A DNA stretch of 49,595 nucleotides from Pirellulales bacterium (lineage in GTDB: Bacteria > Planctomycetota > Planctomycetia > Pirellulales > Thermoguttaceae): the NCBI GenBank assembly GCA_016928165.1, contig JAFGLH010000060.1, positions 1 to 49,595 on the forward strand, written 5' to 3'. How positions within the stretch are numbered: position 1 is the first letter of the stretch; every line of letters starts with the position of its first letter. Below, one piece after another: positions 37,642 through 46,074 of the stretch. Position numbers and translations under genes: made by a program. The notes under the pieces were generated by a model. It saw only the letters and a list, made by a program, of their open reading frames with translations. It had not been told where the DNA came from and did no database searches.

Positions 37642-38049
37642 CTATAACTCCGGGGAATTAGTCTTTTCAGCCTTTTGCCAACAATCCGGCCAAGGAGCGG
37701 TCTGATGCTTTAATGCTCCAAGTGGATAGAATTCCGATTCCTCGCGAGTCATCATTCCGGTCGCCATGAAAAAAAGCATGAACAGTCTGATGGCCAGAAA
37801 GTACAGCCCCCAGACCGCAAGGAAGAAAACGATAAATATAAAACCGAAAAAACACCATGCGTTGTTGAATGTAATGACCAAACCGTAGTATTCAGCTAGT
37901 GGAAACGCCAGAAAACATACTCCTGCCGCCCCAAGAAATATGGGGATGCCGCTTAAGAACGTCACGCAATCCACCATCCTTAATCGCAAAGGGACGTAAT
38001 ATCCCGGCTTCGATCCCGGCCGCGAGAGAGTGAAACTGTAGTGGTACAT
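37642..38049 (-). CDS. Small membrane protein in the polyphosphate operon
   Basis: A 135-residue protein with three or four hydrophobic segments (VTFLSGIPIFLGAAGVCFLA, NAWCFFGFIFIVFFLAVWGL, YFLAIRLFMLFFMATGM). The N-terminus is cytoplasm-like and basic. No family recognised. It sits 25 bases after ppx and 53 bases before ppk1, all on the minus strand, so it may be cotranscribed. A link to polyphosphate or phosphate handling is only by position. Its base composition is lower in GC than its neighbours, by eye. Confidence 0.6.
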   Translation of the reverse strand: MYHYSFTLSRPGSKPGYYVPLRLRMVDCVTFLSGIPIFLGAAGVCFLAFPLAEYYGLVITFNNAWCFFGFIFIVFFLAVWGLYFLAIRLFMLFFMATGMMTREESEFYPLGALKHQTAPWPDCWQKAEKTNSPEL

Positions 38050-38074
38050 TGTCGGTAATAGGTATCGTTTTCCG

Positions 38075-39643
38075 CTACGCCTCCTCCAACCGGATTTTCA
38101 CGCCGTAGATGTCTTCCAACATGCCGCCCTTGCTTTCCACCGAGCGCTGCTCCAGCAAGAGATCGGACCCGCCGGGCATGGAAATAATCAGCTCGTCGTC
38201 CTGCCGCTGGAAGTGGATTTCGGTCTGGCGACGGTTGCGGCCGCGGACCACCGCGTCGGCCACCCGGAGCAAGGCGGCCAACTTGCTCACGATCATCCGC
38301 GACTCGCGGTTCAGCGAGGCGTACGACTGGTGCGAGGCGCGGGGGACGCTGCGGCGATGGTAGCGGGCGATCTGGGCGACCAGGTTGATTTCGTGCCGGG
38401 TCAGCCCGAATATCTCCGAATTGGCGATCAGATATTCGCTGTGTTTGTGGTGTGCCCGGCTGCTGACGTAGCTGCCCACTTCGTGCAAAATCGCCGCCAC
38501 GCGGAGCAGTAGGCGGTACCGCGGGGCAAGTCCGTGGTCGGCCTGAAAGAGGTCGAACAGCCGCACGGCCGCGTCCGCCACGCCCTCGGCGTGGGCCGAG
38601 TCGGCGTGGTACTTCTCCGCTATCGCCGCGGCCGAGTGGATCACGCCGGCCGGCAACGTCTCGTCTTCCTTGCCGGTTACTTCGCGGGCCAACTCGAGCA
38701 GCAGGCCGTCGCGCATCGAGACGTGAGAGACGATCATCTGGTCGGCCTTCGTCCTCTTCAGCAAGACCTGGTAGACCAGCAATGCGGGATTAAGGGTTTC
38801 CGCCTCGGCGAAGGGGATTCCGTATCGCTTGGACAATTCCTCGGCGGTGTGTTTTTCGCACTTGGCCACGAGTTTGTCGAAGGCCGCCGCGTCGATGACG
38901 GCCAACTCCTCGGCTTCGGGCGCGGGGCGTCCGATTTCGCGGGCGGCGAAGCGGGCGTCGCCCCCGACGGCCACGAAGGAATCGATCTCGGCCAGCGGCA
39001 CCACGCTCTCCAATACCGCGAGGGTGTTGGAGACGTGCTGCCGCAGCAAGTCGGCCGAGCGGCGCGGCGACTCCTCACTGGTCGAAAGCGTCTCCTGCAA
39101 GCGGATCGAGCCGAGCCGCAGGCTTTGCGAGGCGGCGATTTCGCCGCATTCCAATACGGTCAGCAGCGTGCCGCCGCCGCCCACGTCGGCGATCAAGGTC
39201 TGCCGTTGATTGACGCCCAGCGAATCACCCACCGCCTGGCGGACAGCGGAGACGGTCAGGCGGCTCTCTTCCGAGGGATCGATCACCTCGACGTTCAAGC
39301 GGGTGGCCATGAAGACGCGGTCCAGAAACGTCTCGCCGTTGGATGCCTCGCGGACGGCCGTGGTGGCCACGGCGCGAACTTTTTCGACCTTGTAGAGATC
39401 AAGCACGTGGCGGAAGTTCCGCAGCACGTCGATCGCCGCCCTCATGCTCTGTCCGCCAAGCCGGCCGCGACGGAAAGTGTCTTGACCGAGCCGGACCGCC
39501 CGTTGAAGCCGCTCAAGCAACTCGATCCGGCCGTCGGCAAAAACCTCCGCGACCACCATCCTCAAGGCGTTCGCCCCCACGTCGATGGCAGCGACAATCT
39601 TGATCGGTTCGGCGTCGTCGGACTGGTCGGAAAGAGGCTCCAT
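38075..39643 (-). CDS. ppx: Ppx/GppA-family phosphatase with HD domain
   Basis: A 522-residue exopolyphosphatase or pppGpp phosphatase. The actin-like N-terminal domain begins VAAIDVGANALRMVVAEVF; the second ATPase-like block is TLIADVGGGGTLLTVLECG. The C-terminal part is an HD-type helical domain (VAAILHEVGSYVSSRAHH, then INLVAQIARYHRR), found in the long Ppx members. It cannot be decided from sequence whether polyphosphate or pppGpp is the substrate, but its place beside ppk1 and a CHAD protein favours polyphosphate. It follows the CHAD gene by 31 bases. Confidence 0.9.
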   Translation of the reverse strand: MEPLSDQSDDAEPIKIVAAIDVGANALRMVVAEVFADGRIELLERLQRAVRLGQDTFRRGRLGGQSMRAAIDVLRNFRHVLDLYKVEKVRAVATTAVREASNGETFLDRVFMATRLNVEVIDPSEESRLTVSAVRQAVGDSLGVNQRQTLIADVGGGGTLLTVLECGEIAASQSLRLGSIRLQETLSTSEESPRRSADLLRQHVSNTLAVLESVVPLAEIDSFVAVGGDARFAAREIGRPAPEAEELAVIDAAAFDKLVAKCEKHTAEELSKRYGIPFAEAETLNPALLVYQVLLKRTKADQMIVSHVSMRDGLLLELAREVTGKEDETLPAGVIHSAAAIAEKYHADSAHAEGVADAAVRLFDLFQADHGLAPRYRLLLRVAAILHEVGSYVSSRAHHKHSEYLIANSEIFGLTRHEINLVAQIARYHRRSVPRASHQSYASLNRESRMIVSKLAALLRVADAVVRGRNRRQTEIHFQRQDDELIISMPGGSDLLLEQRSVESKGGMLEDIYGVKIRLEEA

Positions 39644-39674
39644 GACGTTTATTGTTGCGATCGGTCCGCGACGG

Positions 39675-40628
39675 TCAAGAGACGCCGTCCTCGGCCGCGG
39701 ACGGTTGAGGGCCTTTTATGATCGCCTTCAATTCTTCCCAGAACCGCCGATCGTTCAATTTGGCCCAAAATTCCACCAATTCTCCAAACGCCTGGCGTCG
39801 CCTGCTCCGCCGGTCCTCCTGCAAATACTCGATTCCCGGTTGCAAGCGATGGAACCGGCCGGAACGCGCGAAGCTCGCCGCGAAACGGTCGAGGTCCTCC
39901 GACCAGACGTCGCAATCATGGACGTCGCCCAAGAGGGTTTGCATCTTCTTGATCGACTTTACTGTCCCCTCTAGCCGTCCGGCGTACAACGGCCGAGATA
40001 TTTCCAAGCTGTAGCGGAGCCGCTTCAAGGCGATCCGCATGGCATGATGTCCCCGACGGTCGTATCGATCGTCGAGGCATTGCTGAAGATCGAGCAGTCT
40101 TTCCATGCGGTGGAGGACGTGCCGGGAGCTTTGGGCCACGGCCTCCGCGGAAGCGCAAGCGGATGGCGCCCCTTTTGGGGACCGCCGTAGAATTCTTTTC
40201 GTCTCTCGCCGCATGCTCTTCAATACGCGCTTGGCCCGCAGGCGGTCGATCGCCCTTGCGATTTTCGGTTGCAACCTCTGCCGGTCGAGTTCCCATCGTG
40301 CCAAGATGGCGGCGATCCCCGCCACGCACTGCCGCGAATCGATCTTCGCCAGGACGTCGCAAAGGTACTCGATCTGCACGTCTCGATCGCGGGCCTTGCT
40401 CAGCGAATCGGTCGTCCGTCTGATTTCCTTTCGCCAGGTTTTCACCAGCTTGGGACGGAAACAGTCGGCGAACATCTTCAGCGCCGCGCGGAGCCGTCGC
40501 GTGGCCACGCGCGCGCGGTGTACGCACTCGTCGTCCTCGGCGGCGAGGACGCCGTCGAGTTGCCCGGCGAGTTGTTTCGCCTGACGGCGCAGGTACTTTG
40601 CGGCGAGTAGTCGGTAGTCTTGATTCAT
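39675..40628 (-). CDS. CHAD-domain protein
   Basis: A 317-residue all-helical CHAD protein. The two conserved histidine/arginine helices are visible: DECVHRARVATRRLRAALKM near the N-terminus and GHHAMRIALKRLRYSLEI in the middle. CHAD domains bind polyphosphate and localise to polyphosphate granules; the basic residues on these helices line the binding pocket. I chose ATG 40628; a TTG at 40640 would add four residues. It is the first gene of the operon with ppx, a small membrane protein and ppk1. This is a strong functional fit. Confidence 0.9.
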   Translation of the reverse strand: MNQDYRLLAAKYLRRQAKQLAGQLDGVLAAEDDECVHRARVATRRLRAALKMFADCFRPKLVKTWRKEIRRTTDSLSKARDRDVQIEYLCDVLAKIDSRQCVAGIAAILARWELDRQRLQPKIARAIDRLRAKRVLKSMRRETKRILRRSPKGAPSACASAEAVAQSSRHVLHRMERLLDLQQCLDDRYDRRGHHAMRIALKRLRYSLEISRPLYAGRLEGTVKSIKKMQTLLGDVHDCDVWSEDLDRFAASFARSGRFHRLQPGIEYLQEDRRSRRRQAFGELVEFWAKLNDRRFWEELKAIIKGPQPSAAEDGVS

Positions 40629-41015
40629 TGCCCTTATCAATATACCAGCCAGGGGAACGCTATTCTATGCAATCCGCCCGGTTTCTCTTTGTTCTCTGTT
40701 ATTATGGTTGGCAAAGCGAAATATCATGCCGCACAAGGGGGGGGCTGGCATGAATTATTCCCTCTCTGCCGCATCCAATGGATGTTAATCGTAGGGGTAC
40801 TGTCGAAATTAACCCCTTTCCGTTAGGATGCGGCATCAGACGAGTAAAGATTGCGCTAGGGAAAAGGGTGGTGTCGCTTGAGATAGGCAGATAATGGTAT
40901 AACATTGCGATTGTTCAACCTGGAAGATACCCGCCTTGCCCCGCGATATAATGCATGTCGCAGAAAACGTAATGCGTGTGATAGACCCGTCTTCTTCAAA
41001 TCAGGGAGATAACGC
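40629..41015. other. Intergenic region with hairpin, upstream of the 88-residue gene
   Basis: 387 bases, no gene seen. It holds a nested inverted repeat (40767-40835) and a perfect TATAAT (40947-40952) without a good -35 box, 64 bases before the start at 41016. Confidence 0.45.
40767..40835. other. Nested inverted repeat, possible structured RNA or operator
   Basis: The outer arms TGCCGCATCC (40767-40776) and GGATGCGGCA (40826-40835) are perfect 10-base complements. Inside, GTTAAT and ATTAAC pair, as do AGGGGT and ACCCCT in part. The centre is ACTGTCGAA. Confidence 0.45.
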
Positions 41016-41282
41016 ATGACAAAGGAAGAAATTCTGGCGCAGGTGGCGGCAAAAAAACTTTCCGTCGATAAGGCCGCCAAGATGCTCGCCGAACTGGAGA
41101 CTTCCAAGCGCGGTCAGCTCTATTGCAAGGTCAGCCAAAAGGGGGCGATGAGCCTCTACGGACTCCAACGGATGCCGGTTACGCTCTACGTCGAGCAATG
41201 GGAGCGGTTGCTGGCTTTCGCCGACGAACTGAAGGCGTTTATGAAGGAACACGACGCGGAGTTGAAGCGGAAGCAGCGATAG
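41016..41282 (+). CDS. Small conserved protein, unknown (88 residues)
   Basis: A soluble, highly charged protein. The N-terminus (EEILAQVAAKKLSVDKAAKM) looks like the short helical SHOCT-type motif found at protein ends. The second half GQLYCKVSQKGAMSLYGLQR then MPVTLYVEQWERLLAFADEL recalls small proteins of planctomycetes and Verrucomicrobia with the pattern LYCKVS...VYGL...PVTLY. GGGAGA lies 6 bases before the ATG. It is convergent with msrA, 9 bases apart. Function unknown. Confidence 0.7.
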   Translation: MTKEEILAQVAAKKLSVDKAAKMLAELETSKRGQLYCKVSQKGAMSLYGLQRMPVTLYVEQWERLLAFADELKAFMKEHDAELKRKQR

Positions 41283-41291
41283 CGTTCCGAC

Positions 41292-41765
41292 TCACGTCGC
41301 GCGGCAGCCCGCCGCGCCGTGCTTCTCGTAATAGCGTTGGTGATATTCCTCGGCCCGATAAAAAGTCGAGGCGGGGAGGATTTCCGTTGCGATCGGCCGG
41401 TTGTGCTTGCCGCTTCGCTGGAGGGCTTCCTTGGAGGCCAAGGCCGCGACGCGCTGCCGTGGAGTGTGGTGGAAAATGATCGAGCGGTACTGAGTGCCCA
41501 CGTCGGGGCCTTGCCGGTTCAACTGCGTCGGATCGTGGCAATTCCAAAAGGTTTCCAGCAGCTTTTCATACGCCACAACCGCCGGATCATATTCGACCAG
41601 CACCATTTCGGCATGTCCGGTCTCTCCCGTGCAAACCTCCTCGTATGAAGGGTATTCCGACTTTCCGCCCGAGTATCCGACCGCGGTCGAGGTCACGCCT
41701 TCAAGGTTTCGGAAAGCGGCCTCGACTCCCCAAAAGCATCCGGCGGCGAAGGACGCTTTCTCCAT
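41292..41765 (-). CDS. msrA: Peptide-methionine (S)-S-oxide reductase MsrA
   Basis: A 157-residue repair enzyme for oxidised methionine. The catalytic C10 is in the GCFWG motif ([13 protein letters not shown]). The blocks [40 protein letters not shown] and YRSIIFHH are standard, and a C-terminal cysteine (AAGCRAT) could serve as the recycling residue. The protein lacks a signal peptide, so it is cytoplasmic. A family-A palindrome lies 22 bases upstream of its start. Confidence 0.95.
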   Translation of the reverse strand: MEKASFAAGCFWGVEAAFRNLEGVTSTAVGYSGGKSEYPSYEEVCTGETGHAEMVLVEYDPAVVAYEKLLETFWNCHDPTQLNRQGPDVGTQYRSIIFHHTPRQRVAALASKEALQRSGKHNRPIATEILPASTFYRAEEYHQRYYEKHGAAGCRAT

Positions 41766-41787
41766 GATGTTCTGCTCGGCTCCGGTT

Positions 41788-41818
41788 GTTGGGGTGGTAG
41801 TAAAACTGCCACTCCAAC
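41788..41818. repeat. Family-A palindrome upstream of msrA
   Basis: GTTGGGGTGGTAGTAAAACT then GCCACTCCAAC; partly degenerate. Confidence 0.75.
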
Positions 41819-41869
41819 TAGTTGTTTAACCGCCGTCCCAACCACCGATGATGCGTCGGCTTTCTCCAA

Positions 41870-42313
41870 TTAACGCCAGTTGACGAACCAATAGGCGTAA
41901 TCGTCGAGCAGTTGGCAGTTCGGGCTGTTTTCGGCAACGCCGATCTCGACCAGCGGGGCCTCGAAGGCCTCTCCGTTGTTTTCGGCCGTGCAGAACAAAC
42001 CGTGAGCGACGTGGTTTCGACCGGGAGAGTATTCGATCAAACCGGCGACCTTGATGTAATGAACCGGCTGCCGCATCTTACCCCCGTTCTGGCAATACAG
42101 GGCGTCGAAAGGAATCGTCAAGCGTTCAATCAGATAATCGTGGTAAGTCGCAAGCGTATTTTCCGTCACGGTCGGAATGGGCGCCTTGTCGGGCATGCCA
42201 AACACCATCCGTATTCGGTCTTCTTGACTCGGCGCGTCGAAATGGAATGGACGAGACGCCGAAGGCTTGCCGTCCGCCCGAGCGTGCGGACGAGACTCGC
42301 TGGTTTCCGGCAT
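41870..42313 (-). CDS. Hypothetical protein (147 residues)
   Basis: A soluble protein without signal peptide. The conserved-looking core is ATYHDYLIERLTIPFDALYC, followed by a beta-rich part (HYIKVAGLIEYSPG, LFCTAENNGEAFEAPLVEIG) and an acidic aromatic C-terminus (LLDDYAYWFVNWR). The pattern of helix, IPFDA and a small beta-barrel resembles small calcium-binding proteins of the CcbP type, but this is a weak recollection. GGAGG precedes the ATG by four bases. The N-terminal 35 residues are polar and probably disordered. Confidence 0.6.
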   Translation of the reverse strand: MPETSESRPHARADGKPSASRPFHFDAPSQEDRIRMVFGMPDKAPIPTVTENTLATYHDYLIERLTIPFDALYCQNGGKMRQPVHYIKVAGLIEYSPGRNHVAHGLFCTAENNGEAFEAPLVEIGVAENSPNCQLLDDYAYWFVNWR

Positions 42314-42469
42314 GAGGCCTCCAGTACTGTAATAAAAAGGATTACATATATGCTATTTTGGGCATCGGTTTGGAAAAAATCAAGGCATGCGACGAGGCTG
42401 CCCCCCCGACCTGGTGACTGATGTATTGTAATGCCCCCCCTTTTTTAGCGGCGGGGGCAAGACGTCGAT

Positions 42470-43150
42470 CTATTTCGCCGCCTCCGCCGCCTTAGCTTTT
42501 TCCTTTTGATATCGGCCACGTTTGCCGCCGTTTTTTTGCAGTTCCCTGTAATGCTTGGCAATCGCCGCGAACACGTCGCAGGGGGCCACCCCGCGGCTTT
42601 CGGCCAACTGTCGGACGGTCCGGGAGCCGTCGGCGACTTGATACCCCTCTTGCCGAAGCGCCTCAATTACCTTTTCCACCGGCAATCCGATGGTCTTTGC
42701 CAGGCGGGTCAGCCGAAACTCCTCCGCGTGCGGCGCCGGCGCTCGCGGAGAGGTCCACTCCCAGTAAGATTGGATGTCCGTGTTGAATTCCATGATCGAT
42801 CTGAACGGGGGAACGACTAGCGCCGCCCCCAATACGGTCCCGGCGGCCAGCAACGCAGCGGCGGCAAGCTCCGTTTTCAGGTTGAGCGCCCAACGGGATT
42901 TACCCTTGACGTATTCCCAAAACGGCTTCCAGTTGAAATACAAGTGGAAACCGGAAGCGACGATGACCAAAATAGAGGCGTTCACGTGGACCGACTCCCA
43001 ACGCTCTTTATCCAATCCGAGCATGGTCCAATCCGTCCAATGCGCCACTCGCCCTTTCGGACTCGAGAAGAGGACGGCGCCCGAGACGAGCAGAACGCAA
43101 AATCCGAAAAACAACAAAAGAGAAGTAAAACCTCGCTTGTGAAACTTCAT
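42470..43150 (-). CDS. DUF4405-type membrane protein
   Basis: A 226-residue protein. The first 125 residues contain three hydrophobic helices (GFTSLLLFFGFCVLLVSGAV, VHVNASILVIVASGFHLYFN, ELAAAALLAAGTVLGAAL) and match the DUF4405 pattern HVNASILVIVASGFHLYFNW, with histidines that may bind haem. The C-terminal 90 residues are soluble, with two helix-turn-helix-like stretches (LAKTIGLPVEKVIEALRQEG, VRQLAESRGVAPCDVF) and a basic Lys/Ala tail. ATG 43150 has AAGGGGAAA upstream. It follows the DUF1559 gene by 28 bases. The soluble part resembles one in membrane redox proteins with NapC/DUF4405 partners, but no partner is here. Confidence 0.7.
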   Translation of the reverse strand: MKFHKRGFTSLLLFFGFCVLLVSGAVLFSSPKGRVAHWTDWTMLGLDKERWESVHVNASILVIVASGFHLYFNWKPFWEYVKGKSRWALNLKTELAAAALLAAGTVLGAALVVPPFRSIMEFNTDIQSYWEWTSPRAPAPHAEEFRLTRLAKTIGLPVEKVIEALRQEGYQVADGSRTVRQLAESRGVAPCDVFAAIAKHYRELQKNGGKRGRYQKEKAKAAEAAK

Positions 43151-43178
43151 GCTTTCCCCTTGTGCACTCAATGGTTCG

Positions 43179-44282
43179 CTATTCGCGGCCGGTCATTTCG
43201 CCGCCGCCTCGGGTGCTCAAAGCCCGCCACACTTCCATCTCAATGGTCTCGTCGATGAAACGCGTGCTTCCGTCGGCGAAGACGACGTTCACCCCGCCCG
43301 GATGACGGCTCCGCGCGGCGAAGAAGCCGGTGCCCTTGGCGTGCAAGTCGGGCACGGGCGTGTTCGGCGGCATGTAGGCCGAGAAGGTGGTAATCGGCTC
43401 CCGACCCCATATCCAGGCGCCGCCGCGCATGCCCCGCCAGTAGTTTGCCCCGGCCACGACGCTCGCCAGGTCCGGATTTTCCAATCCGGATAGGCCGGGA
43501 CCGTTGGCGTTCCAGGAAAATTGTCCGCACATGCTGGCCATCTGCCGGTCCGTTTCGGCCGGCTGGGGGCCGTAAGAGTCGTAATCGCAACCGCGGACAG
43601 ATTCGGACATCATGATCGTGCAATTCGTGCCGTCGCTCAAATCCCTGAACTCGACGGCCGAGTCGCTCCAAAACATGCCGTCGCTAGGGTAGCGGAGGTC
43701 GTAGTTGAAGCCCGTCCCCGAACCGCCGCAGGAGACGTAATTTGTCCCGCCGGAAAGATAATCGCCTCCGGAAAAGTTCATAACGCTGGCGAAACGGGCC
43801 GGACCCGCGTCGCTGGGACAAAGAAACATCGAGATCGACGATTGCGCGGCGACGACTTGTGCTGGATGGACGCTGGAGCCGCCGCCGCCGCCGGACATCA
43901 ACGGCTTATCGAAATCGATCAGATCGTTCAGCGACCGCTGCTCCACGTAGGGTAATATCCTCGCGAGGATCGAGAAACTCGTCGGCGGCGCGGCCCCCAG
44001 GCCGGGAAAAGCGCCCAGCGCGTTGACGTGGTTGTGCAGCGCCAGCCCGAGTTGCTTGAGATTGTTGGAGCACTGCACTCGTCGGGCGGCCTCGCGGGCC
44101 GCCTGGACCGCCGGCAACAACAGGGCAATGAGAATGCCGATGATCGTGATTACCACTAGCAATTCCACGAGCGTGAAACCATGTAGGGGCGGGGATTCGG
44201 GGTTTCGGGAATTCGGGAATTCGAGAAACGCCCCGCGACCGCGCTCGCGGGAGATACCGTTACACGATTTTGTTATGCACAT
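43179..44282 (-). CDS. DUF1559 pseudopilin-like protein
   Basis: A 367-residue protein, second DUF1559 in the window. The prepilin-type segment is [20 protein letters not shown] with the usual Gly before Phe, but it is preceded by an unusually long 35-residue leader that includes [10 protein letters not shown], encoded by a GGGAATTC near-repeat. The H-x9-DG motif is [12 protein letters not shown] near the C-terminus. I kept the ATG at 44282 because AGGAG lies 7 bases upstream. It is probably cotranscribed with the DUF4405 gene. The sequence is unlike the first copy apart from the shared N-terminal and C-terminal motifs. Confidence 0.88.
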   Translation of the reverse strand: MCITKSCNGISRERGRGAFLEFPNSRNPESPPLHGFTLVELLVVITIIGILIALLLPAVQAAREAARRVQCSNNLKQLGLALHNHVNALGAFPGLGAAPPTSFSILARILPYVEQRSLNDLIDFDKPLMSGGGGGSSVHPAQVVAAQSSISMFLCPSDAGPARFASVMNFSGGDYLSGGTNYVSCGGSGTGFNYDLRYPSDGMFWSDSAVEFRDLSDGTNCTIMMSESVRGCDYDSYGPQPAETDRQMASMCGQFSWNANGPGLSGLENPDLASVVAGANYWRGMRGGAWIWGREPITTFSAYMPPNTPVPDLHAKGTGFFAARSRHPGGVNVVFADGSTRFIDETIEMEVWRALSTRGGGEMTGRE

Positions 44283-44398
44283 CGCTGGTCTCCTGGTTAA
44301 TCGGACATGGTCGGTGGATAGGCCATATTTGACACACGCATATTCGTATTCAGCGACGTCAGGCCAGGCCCAACCTATGATTCGCTCGAATTACGCAT

Positions 44399-44438
44399 AA
44401 AAATCGCCGGGGCGACGGTCCGGTCCGCCGCCCCGACG
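44399..44438 (-). terminator. Rho-independent terminator of the PEP-CTERM gene
   Basis: On the minus strand CGTCGGGGCG and CGCCCCGGCG pair around a 14-base loop that itself can fold, followed by five T. It begins 10 bases after the stop at 44448. Confidence 0.75.
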
Positions 44439-44447
44439 ACGCTTTCT

Positions 44448-45095
44448 TTATTTCCGTTTCCTTACGGCATAGGCCAACAGCCCGATCAGTCCGGCGGCCG
44501 ACAGCAACACGGCGGTCGCCGGTTCCGGCACGGCCGTGCCGCCGAATGCGTCGAAAAACATGCCGGTGTCCTTACCGTTTGTTTCGCGCGCGACCTTGAC
44601 GTAATGCACGCTTCCCTCGAACAGGCCGTCGAAATCGAACGACTCGCCCTGTAAGTAACCGGATTCGCCGCCGCCGAATGATCCGACGTTCACATAGTCG
44701 GAGCCATCGGTACTGGCGGAGAGCATGCCTTCGGCGTCTGGCCCGCAGTAAAACCAAACGGTCAAATCGCCGCCCTCGACATCGGCCAACCCGGCGTCGA
44801 AATAGACGACGAGATACTCGCTCGGGGCATTTGCGCGCCAACCGGCCACGTAGTCCGGATCGCCTTCGTCCCAGGCATATCCGTTGTCGTTCGCGTCGGC
44901 GTCCGGCGGCCCGACTACCCAAGCCTCGTATGCGGCGTCTTCGCTCATTTTTGTGCCGCCGAAGTTTTGAATACTGGCGGAATAGGCGTACGCGTCATCC
45001 GCCCAATTCACGCCGTCGATCACCGCCGCCTCAGCGAGCGGCGTCAGGACGATCAAAAACGCAACGGCGACAAGCGATATATAAAATGACTTCAT
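44448..45095 (-). CDS. PEP-CTERM sorting-domain protein
   Basis: A 215-residue exported protein. It has a signal peptide (SFYISLVAVAFLIVLTPLAE), an acidic beta-rich middle (YLVVYFDAGLADVEGGDLTV, VHYVKVARETNG) and a C-terminal sorting signal: VPEPAT followed by a hydrophobic helix and VRKRK. Such proteins are processed by an exosortase and usually end up in the extracellular matrix or at the cell surface. No exosortase gene is in the window. AAGGAA lies 9 bases before the ATG, and a strong terminator follows, so it is probably monocistronic. Confidence 0.88.
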   Translation of the reverse strand: MKSFYISLVAVAFLIVLTPLAEAAVIDGVNWADDAYAYSASIQNFGGTKMSEDAAYEAWVVGPPDADANDNGYAWDEGDPDYVAGWRANAPSEYLVVYFDAGLADVEGGDLTVWFYCGPDAEGMLSASTDGSDYVNVGSFGGGESGYLQGESFDFDGLFEGSVHYVKVARETNGKDTGMFFDAFGGTAVPEPATAVLLSAAGLIGLLAYAVRKRK

Positions 45096-45206
45096 GATGA
45101 TATTCCTTGGTTAAATGACGTTGATCTAATGCTATTCGATCGGGACAGAAGGCATGAATAGCCCAGATGCCTCGCATACCCGACGCCTGCGGCAAATTGA
45201 ACGCCA

Positions 45207-45228
45207 GGTACGTAGTACCCGACCTACG
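45207..45228. repeat. GTAGTACCCGACCTAC element
   Basis: GGTACGTAGTACCCGACCTAC, a small palindromic start followed by the same unit seen at 15984-16008 in the opposite orientation. It lies in the gap 45096-45292, where no gene is seen. Confidence 0.4.
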
Positions 45229-45292
45229 ACAATCCGCGAGACCGCGCGAAATCCGCAGCCGGCGCAGATTGCCGTTTCTTCGCGCAAGATAA

Positions 45293-45685
45293 TTAGACCA
45301 ACGGCGGCGCCCTGGCCTGGAAAGAGAGGGCATCGGCGGCAGGCGCTTCGAGAAGCACCGTAGCCGGAAGGTCGTAAACCAGAGGCGTGACTAGAATAAT
45401 CTGGAAGGAATCGCCAGCAGTGACCTTGTGCCCCACGACCGAGCAGATCGCGCACTGGTCTTCATCGTAGAGGGGTATGCCCGCGCCTTCGGAATCCGCC
45501 AGCCGCTTGCCGTCGGGCGGCGGCTGATCGGCCGGCAATCGGAAGCCGAGCAGGAAGTTTTTTTCGCCGGCCGGCGTGCCGTGACCGCAGCCGGGGATGT
45601 AGTGCAACCCCTCGCCGAATGTCGATATGACCGCCATCGTGACGATCAAATACCAAGCAATATGTCCGCGATAGGCGTGAAACAT
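45293..45685 (-). CDS. Hypothetical exported or membrane-anchored protein
   Basis: About 130 residues. One hydrophobic N-terminal segment (IAWYLIVTMAVISTFGEGLH) is followed by YIPGCGHG and a CxxC pair (QCAICSVVGHKV), then a C-terminal tail ending in ARAPPLV. The layout of N-terminal helix, CxxC and a final RAPP-type tail recalls DUF2946-like small proteins of planctomycetes and Proteobacteria. The start is uncertain: ATG 45685 is used here, GTG 45718 is possible, and neither has a clear ribosome binding site. Function unknown. Confidence 0.55.
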   Translation of the reverse strand: MFHAYRGHIAWYLIVTMAVISTFGEGLHYIPGCGHGTPAGEKNFLLGFRLPADQPPPDGKRLADSEGAGIPLYDEDQCAICSVVGHKVTAGDSFQIILVTPLVYDLPATVLLEAPAADALSFQARAPPLV

Positions 45686-45994
45686 AATGGGGTAGGCATC
45701 ATCGGGAGGAACGCCCACGGACGGCCGATACCACTCGTCCGAGGATAATAATTATGATAGCAGCGTTCCGGGTCGTCTGTCAATCAGTTTGCCGGAACGG
45801 CGGAAACGCCTTTCGTTCAAGGGGTTTGGCTTTTCGGGGGACGGGTTGTTCCGACAGGTTTTCCACGGCCCCGAAAAAAATTAGGTGAAAAATATTGACC
45901 AGCGCAACCGCACAATACCCGCAATAATCGTTGAATTTTTCAGTGCTTGTTTGATCGGCGGAAAAAAACCGGCGGCGGCGCTTCGCGCCCCCGT

Positions 45995-46022
45995 TTGACA
46001 GCCCTGCTAGCACAAGTAGAAT
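45995..46022 (+). promoter_or_regulatory. Putative dnaA promoter
   Basis: A perfect TTGACA (45995-46000), 16 bases and TAGAAT (46017-46022). With the GTG at 46075 as start, the leader is about 45 bases. One DnaA-box-like TTTTCCACG is at about 45859; no cluster of boxes was seen. Confidence 0.55.
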
Positions 46023-46074
46023 CAGGTCTCCTTTGAATACAACTGAGGCCATTCGTGCCAAGGAAGCACCTGTA

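Noticed and set aside
46033-46074. TTG at 46033 as the dnaA start
   Set aside because: It lies only 10 bases after the -10 box and has no ribosome binding site, while GTG 46075 has AAGGAAG at good spacing and gives the usual N-terminus.
45719-46074. Replication origin
   Set aside because: Only one weak DnaA-box-like site was seen and no AT-rich unwinding region with box clusters, so the claim is not supported.
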